Below, in pieces: positions 5,868 to 8,143 of a stretch of DNA of 8,143 nucleotides. The position numbers and the translations under genes were made by a program. The number at the start of each line of letters is the position of its first letter. Position 1 is the first letter of the stretch. The notes below the pieces were generated by a model, which did not search any database, had not been told where the DNA came from, and saw only the letters and a list, made by a program, of their open reading frames with translations. This DNA is from Brevundimonas sp. UBA5936 (GTDB lineage: Bacteria; Pseudomonadota; Alphaproteobacteria; Caulobacterales; Caulobacteraceae): the NCBI GenBank assembly GCA_002430835.1, contig DJDA01000015.1, forward strand, positions 510-8,652. Reading direction: 5' to 3'.

Positions 5868-5990
5868 TCAGGCTGCGCCCAGCAGCTTGGCGCCGGCCAG
5901 CACGCCCAGAAGGATCAGGGTGACGCTGCCGGTGAAGACGACGATGCCTTCGAACGAGAAGCTCGAAGCGCGGGGATGCACGAGTTTCAT
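5868..5990 (-). CDS. Small single-pass membrane protein, 40 residues
   Basis: A 40-codon frame from ATG at 5990 to TGA at 5868 encodes a short basic/polar N terminus (MKLVHPRASSFSFEG) and then one hydrophobic segment of about 20 residues (IVVFTGSVTLILLGVLAGAK), ending in LLGAA. It therefore looks like a single-TM inner-membrane peptide. Support comes from a strong Shine-Dalgarno AAAGGAA at 6004-5998, seven bases before the ATG, and from a promoter-like TTGTCC-N17-TATCTT at 6058-6030, about 40 bases before the start. It begins well after the LysR-type gene's stop at 6086 and faces the exported-protein gene with 7 bp between stops. I know no function. Such peptides often modulate larger membrane complexes, but nothing here points to a partner. 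It is short enough to be skipped by automated gene callers. Confidence 0.68.
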   Translation of the reverse strand: MKLVHPRASSFSFEGIVVFTGSVTLILLGVLAGAKLLGAA

Positions 5991-5997
5991 GACTTGG

Positions 5998-6004
5998 TTC
6001 CTTT
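5998..6004 (-). promoter_or_regulatory. Ribosome binding site of the 40-codon gene
   Basis: The minus strand reads AAAGGAA seven bases before the ATG at 5990. It is the clearest Shine-Dalgarno sequence at ideal spacing in the window and is the main argument that the short frame is translated. Confidence 0.7.
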
Positions 6005-6029
6005 CGGCGGGGGAGTTCCGAACGGTCTC

Positions 6030-6058
6030 AAGATAGGAAGCGCGGCCGCCGGGGACAA
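6030..6058 (-). promoter_or_regulatory. Candidate promoter of the 40-codon gene
   Basis: TTGTCC (6058-6053), a 17-bp spacer and TATCTT (6035-6030) on the minus strand match the sigma-70 consensus at four of six positions in each box with ideal spacing. Initiation near 6023 would give a leader of about 33 bases that includes the AAAGGAA site. Confidence 0.4.
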
Positions 6059-6085
6059 ACCACGGTTAGGCCGCCTCAAGTGACT

Positions 6086-7027
6086 TCAGATCACCCGATC
6101 CGCATCTGCGTCCTCATCCAGCCGCGATTCGGCCACGATCCAGTTGAGGAAGCGCCGCAGCTTGGGTTCGTCCGCGCGTTCGGGCAGGACCACCGCCCAA
6201 TAGGCCAGGTCGTTGGTCAGGGCGTGATCGACCGGCTGGATCAGCCGCCCCTCGCGCAGGTCGTCCGCCGCCAGAGGCGCCGAGGTCAGGGCCACGCCGC
6301 GTCCCGACAGGGCCGCCTCCAGCGCCAGATGGCTGTGGCTGAAATGGGGGCCGCGCAGGTGGTTCACGCGCGGATCATCAACCCCGGCGCTTTCGAACCA
6401 GGCCTTCCAGCCCATGCGGTCGGCGTAGGGCATGTCGTGCCAGGTCTCGTGGATCAGCACCACGTCCAGCAGGTCGGACGGCTGGTTCAACCGCCGCACG
6501 GCGGCGAAGGACGGGGCGCAGACCGGGATCAGCCGCTCATTGACCAGCCGCCGCGCCACCTGGCCCGGATAGGGGCCTTCGCCGTAGCGCAGGGCCACGT
6601 CAGCCTCGCCGTTCGACAGATCGGCGATGCGGTCCTCGGCGAAGACGATCAGATCCAGATCCGGATTTTCCTCGCTGAAGCGATGCAGGCGCGGCGACAG
6701 CCATTTACTGGCCAGCGACGGCAGGGCGGTGATGCGCAGCTGGCGCGAACGACCCGGGCGCACGGCCTCCAGCGCGCTTTCCAGCCGCTCGAAGGCGTCG
6801 GCCACGCCCTGGGCCAGGCGCTTGCCGTCGGCGGTCAGGCGCACCGAGCGGTTGAAACGGTCGAACAGGCGCAGGCCCAGCCGCATCTCCAGAGCCTTCA
6901 CATGGCGGCTGACGGCGCCGGGGGTGACGCCCAGCTCCTCGGCCGCCTCGCGGAAACTGCCGAGGCGGGCGGCTGCGTCGAACGCCCGAAGCGCCACCAG
7001 CGGCGGGGTCGGGCGACGCTCGCTCAT
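6086..7027 (-). CDS. LysR-family transcriptional regulator, GcvA-like
   Basis: DNA-binding regulator with the two LysR domains. The N-terminal winged helix (about residues 8-66) reads PPLVALRAFDAAARLGSF..AAEELGVTPGAVSRHVKALE, the pattern of the GcvA/AmpR-like subgroup. The inducer-binding domain (about 96-300) begins LRITALPSLASKWLSPRL, also typical of GcvA-like proteins. The 313 residues match the family. The target and inducer cannot be read; GcvA-like regulators in alphaproteobacteria control many different genes, and no glycine-cleavage genes are nearby. The ATG at 7027 lies 7 bp after the cenR stop and has no recognisable Shine-Dalgarno sequence, so co-transcription and perhaps translational coupling with cenR are likely. 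No divergently transcribed target gene sits beside it, which is unusual for LysR regulators. The acidic tail (ESRLDEDADAD) is not part of the core fold. Confidence 0.93.
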   Translation of the reverse strand: MSERRPTPPLVALRAFDAAARLGSFREAAEELGVTPGAVSRHVKALEMRLGLRLFDRFNRSVRLTADGKRLAQGVADAFERLESALEAVRPGRSRQLRITALPSLASKWLSPRLHRFSEENPDLDLIVFAEDRIADLSNGEADVALRYGEGPYPGQVARRLVNERLIPVCAPSFAAVRRLNQPSDLLDVVLIHETWHDMPYADRMGWKAWFESAGVDDPRVNHLRGPHFSHSHLALEAALSGRGVALTSAPLAADDLREGRLIQPVDHALTNDLAYWAVVLPERADEPKLRRFLNWIVAESRLDEDADADRVI

Positions 7028-7034
7028 CTGAGGG

Positions 7035-7721
7035 TCAGGGCTGGAGGCGGTAGCCGCCGGCGTCGGTCAGCAGCAGACGGGCCTGGCCCGGCTCGACCTC
7101 GATCTTCTGACGCAGGCGATAGATGTGGGTTTCCAGGGTGTGGGTGGTGACCCCGGCGTTGTAGCCCCAGACCTCGGTCAGCAGCTCTTCGCGCGACACC
7201 GGCTTGGCCCCGGCGCGATAGAGGTACTTGAGGATGTTGGTTTCCTTCTCGGTCAGCCGGACCTTCTTGCCCTTGTCGTCGACCATCAGCTTGGAGGCCG
7301 GGCGGAACTCATAGGGGCCGACCTGGAAGACGGCGTCCTCGGACTGTTCGTGGCTGCGCAGGTGGGCGCGGATGCGCGCCAGAAGCACCGCGAAGCGGAA
7401 GGGCTTGGTGACATAGTCGTTGGCGCCGGAATCGAGGCCCAGGATGGCGTCCGAATCCGACGACTGCGCCGTCAGCATAATGACCGGGGTGGACACGCCC
7501 GCCTTGCGGATCAGGCGACAAGCCTCGCGGCCGTCCATGTCGGGCAGGTCGACGTCGAGCAGGATCAGATCGGCCCGCGCCTCCTTGGCCTGGCGCACGC
7601 CGTCGGTCGCCGTCGCAGCCTGGGCCGGGCGGAATTCCTCGTGAAGCGCCAACTGCTCGGCCAAGGCCTCGCGCAGGTCGTTGTCGTCATCGATGATCAG
7701 AATGGTCTTGGGCGTGCGCAT
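7035..7721 (-). CDS. cenR: OmpR-family response regulator, CenR-type cell-envelope regulator
   Basis: Two-component response regulator. In Caulobacter, CenR with its kinase CenK is essential for envelope integrity; the name here rests on remembered similarity over the whole length. The receiver domain (about 1-122) has the acidic pocket DDD (11-13), phospho-acceptor D56 in LLLDVDLPDMDG, T84 in IMLTA and K106 in TKPF. The winged-helix effector domain (about 132-227) has LTEKETNILKYLYR, EVWGYNAGVTTHTLETHIYRLRQKI and a terminal GGYRL. The 228 residues match the family. The ATG at 7721 has AAAGAG four bases upstream, a short spacing. No histidine kinase gene is in the window, so the kinase lies elsewhere, as in Caulobacter. 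The 62 bp upstream to yggS hold a 14-bp near-palindrome and two CGCCAA copies, possible control sites. The LysR gene follows after 7 bp. Confidence 0.88.
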   Translation of the reverse strand: MRTPKTILIIDDDNDLREALAEQLALHEEFRPAQAATATDGVRQAKEARADLILLDVDLPDMDGREACRLIRKAGVSTPVIMLTAQSSDSDAILGLDSGANDYVTKPFRFAVLLARIRAHLRSHEQSEDAVFQVGPYEFRPASKLMVDDKGKKVRLTEKETNILKYLYRAGAKPVSREELLTEVWGYNAGVTTHTLETHIYRLRQKIEVEPGQARLLLTDAGGYRLQP

Positions 7722-7768
7722 GGTCTCTTTAGAATGGCGAGGCTTGGGCCCGACGCCAAGGGCGCCAA

Positions 7769-7782
7769 ACGCGATATTGCGT
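7769..7782. promoter_or_regulatory. Near-palindrome upstream of cenR, possible operator
   Basis: ACGCGATATTGCGT agrees with its own reverse complement at 12 of 14 positions and lies between the yggS stop and cenR, about 50 bases before the cenR start. Closer to cenR, CGCCAA occurs twice (7754-7759 and 7763-7768). No promoter boxes are clear in this 62-bp gap, so cenR may also be read from a promoter upstream of yggS. Confidence 0.3.
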
Positions 7783-7783
7783 C

Positions 7784-8143
7784 CTAAGAGGCCCCAGGGA
7801 CCATATTTCGTTCCCCGAACAGGGCCGAACCCACTCGAACATGGGTCGCGCCCGCCTCGATCGCCGTCAGATAGTCGCCGCTCATGCCCATCGACAGGAC
7901 GCTCAGGCCGTTGCGGGCGGCGATCGCAGCCAGCAGGGCGAAATGCGGCGCGGGGTCTTCATCGGCCGGGGGAATGCACATCAGCCCTTCGACCGTCAGG
8001 CCGTGAACGTCGCGCGCGGCGGCGATCAGGGCGTCGGCGTCGTCCGGCAGGACGCCCGCCTTCTGCGGCTCAGCGCCCGTATTGACCTGAACCAGCACGC
8101 GAGGGCGACGGCCCGTCTTGCGCGCGGCGGCGGCCAGGGCGGC
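7784..8143 (-). CDS. yggS: YggS/PROSC-family pyridoxal-phosphate homeostasis protein, C-terminal part (5' end outside window)
   Basis: Cytoplasmic PLP-binding protein that buffers free pyridoxal phosphate; it has no known catalytic reaction. Only the last 119 codons are in the window; the frame is open to the right edge. The GTG at 8098 is an internal Val codon (RVLVQVNTG), not the start. Visible family segments are VLVQVNTGAEPQKAGV, LTVEGLMCIPP and LSMGMSGDYLTAIEAGATHVRVGSALFGER; the last two parts form the phosphate-binding and C-terminal strands of the TIM barrel. The lysine that binds PLP lies in the missing N-terminal part. The reading ends in TAG at 7784-7786, 62 bp before cenR on the same strand, so the two could be co-transcribed. 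The identification is secure despite truncation. Confidence 0.93.
   Translation of the reverse strand, partial: AALAAAARKTGRRPRVLVQVNTGAEPQKAGVLPDDADALIAAARDVHGLTVEGLMCIPPADEDPAPHFALLAAIAARNGLSVLSMGMSGDYLTAIEAGATHVRVGSALFGERNMVPGAS

Noticed and set aside
6080..7150. 356-codon plus-strand frame opposite the LysR gene
   Set aside because: It is a shadow of the LysR and cenR genes, with no motif and no ribosome binding site.
1..8143. Novel multi-gene defence, mobile or biosynthetic system
   Set aside because: All larger genes except one are recognisable housekeeping or regulatory families with even base composition; there is no integrase, transposase, nuclease-effector pair or biosynthetic cluster.

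Overview
The window is GC-rich (roughly two-thirds G+C) and reads as chromosomal DNA of an alphaproteobacterium, most likely of the Caulobacterales (Brevundimonas/Caulobacter type). The best indicator is an OmpR-family response regulator that closely resembles the essential cell-envelope regulator CenR of Caulobacter. The ftsK, lolA and xthA genes lie next to it, and some promoters look like the Caulobacter housekeeping consensus (TTGAC-type -35, GCTANAWC-type -10). The genus is inferred from remembered protein similarity, not from a search.

Layout, left to right. The 3' two-thirds of ftsK (+, cut by the left edge) is followed by about 290 bp without a gene, which holds small hairpins and a 34-bp imperfect inverted repeat. 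Next comes lolA (+), then about 230 bp containing a strong intrinsic terminator and a possible small RNA, then xthA (+). xthA converges on a 12-TM SLC13/DASS-type permease (-) with 7 bp between the stop codons. The permease diverges from a gene for an uncharacterised exported, possibly lipid-anchored, Cys-containing protein (+). That gene converges on a 40-codon single-TM small protein gene (-), which has a very good Shine-Dalgarno site and a plausible promoter. The right end is a leftward block: yggS (cut by the right edge), then cenR, then a GcvA-type LysR regulator starting 7 bp after the cenR stop.

Function. Most genes are housekeeping: FtsK moves chromosome ends at division, LolA carries lipoproteins to the outer membrane, exonuclease III repairs abasic sites, CenR controls envelope integrity, and YggS buffers pyridoxal phosphate. 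LolA, CenR, the putative lipoprotein and the small membrane protein share an envelope theme, but this is only proximity. I see no phage, insertion sequence, CRISPR, tRNA, rRNA or toxin-antitoxin genes, and no new multi-gene system. The points most worth a second look are the small membrane protein, the possible sRNA ending at the 2540-2569 terminator, the 34-bp inverted repeat behind ftsK, the Tat-type signal on LolA, and the permease whose central loop is a charged linker where many relatives carry TrkA-C domains.
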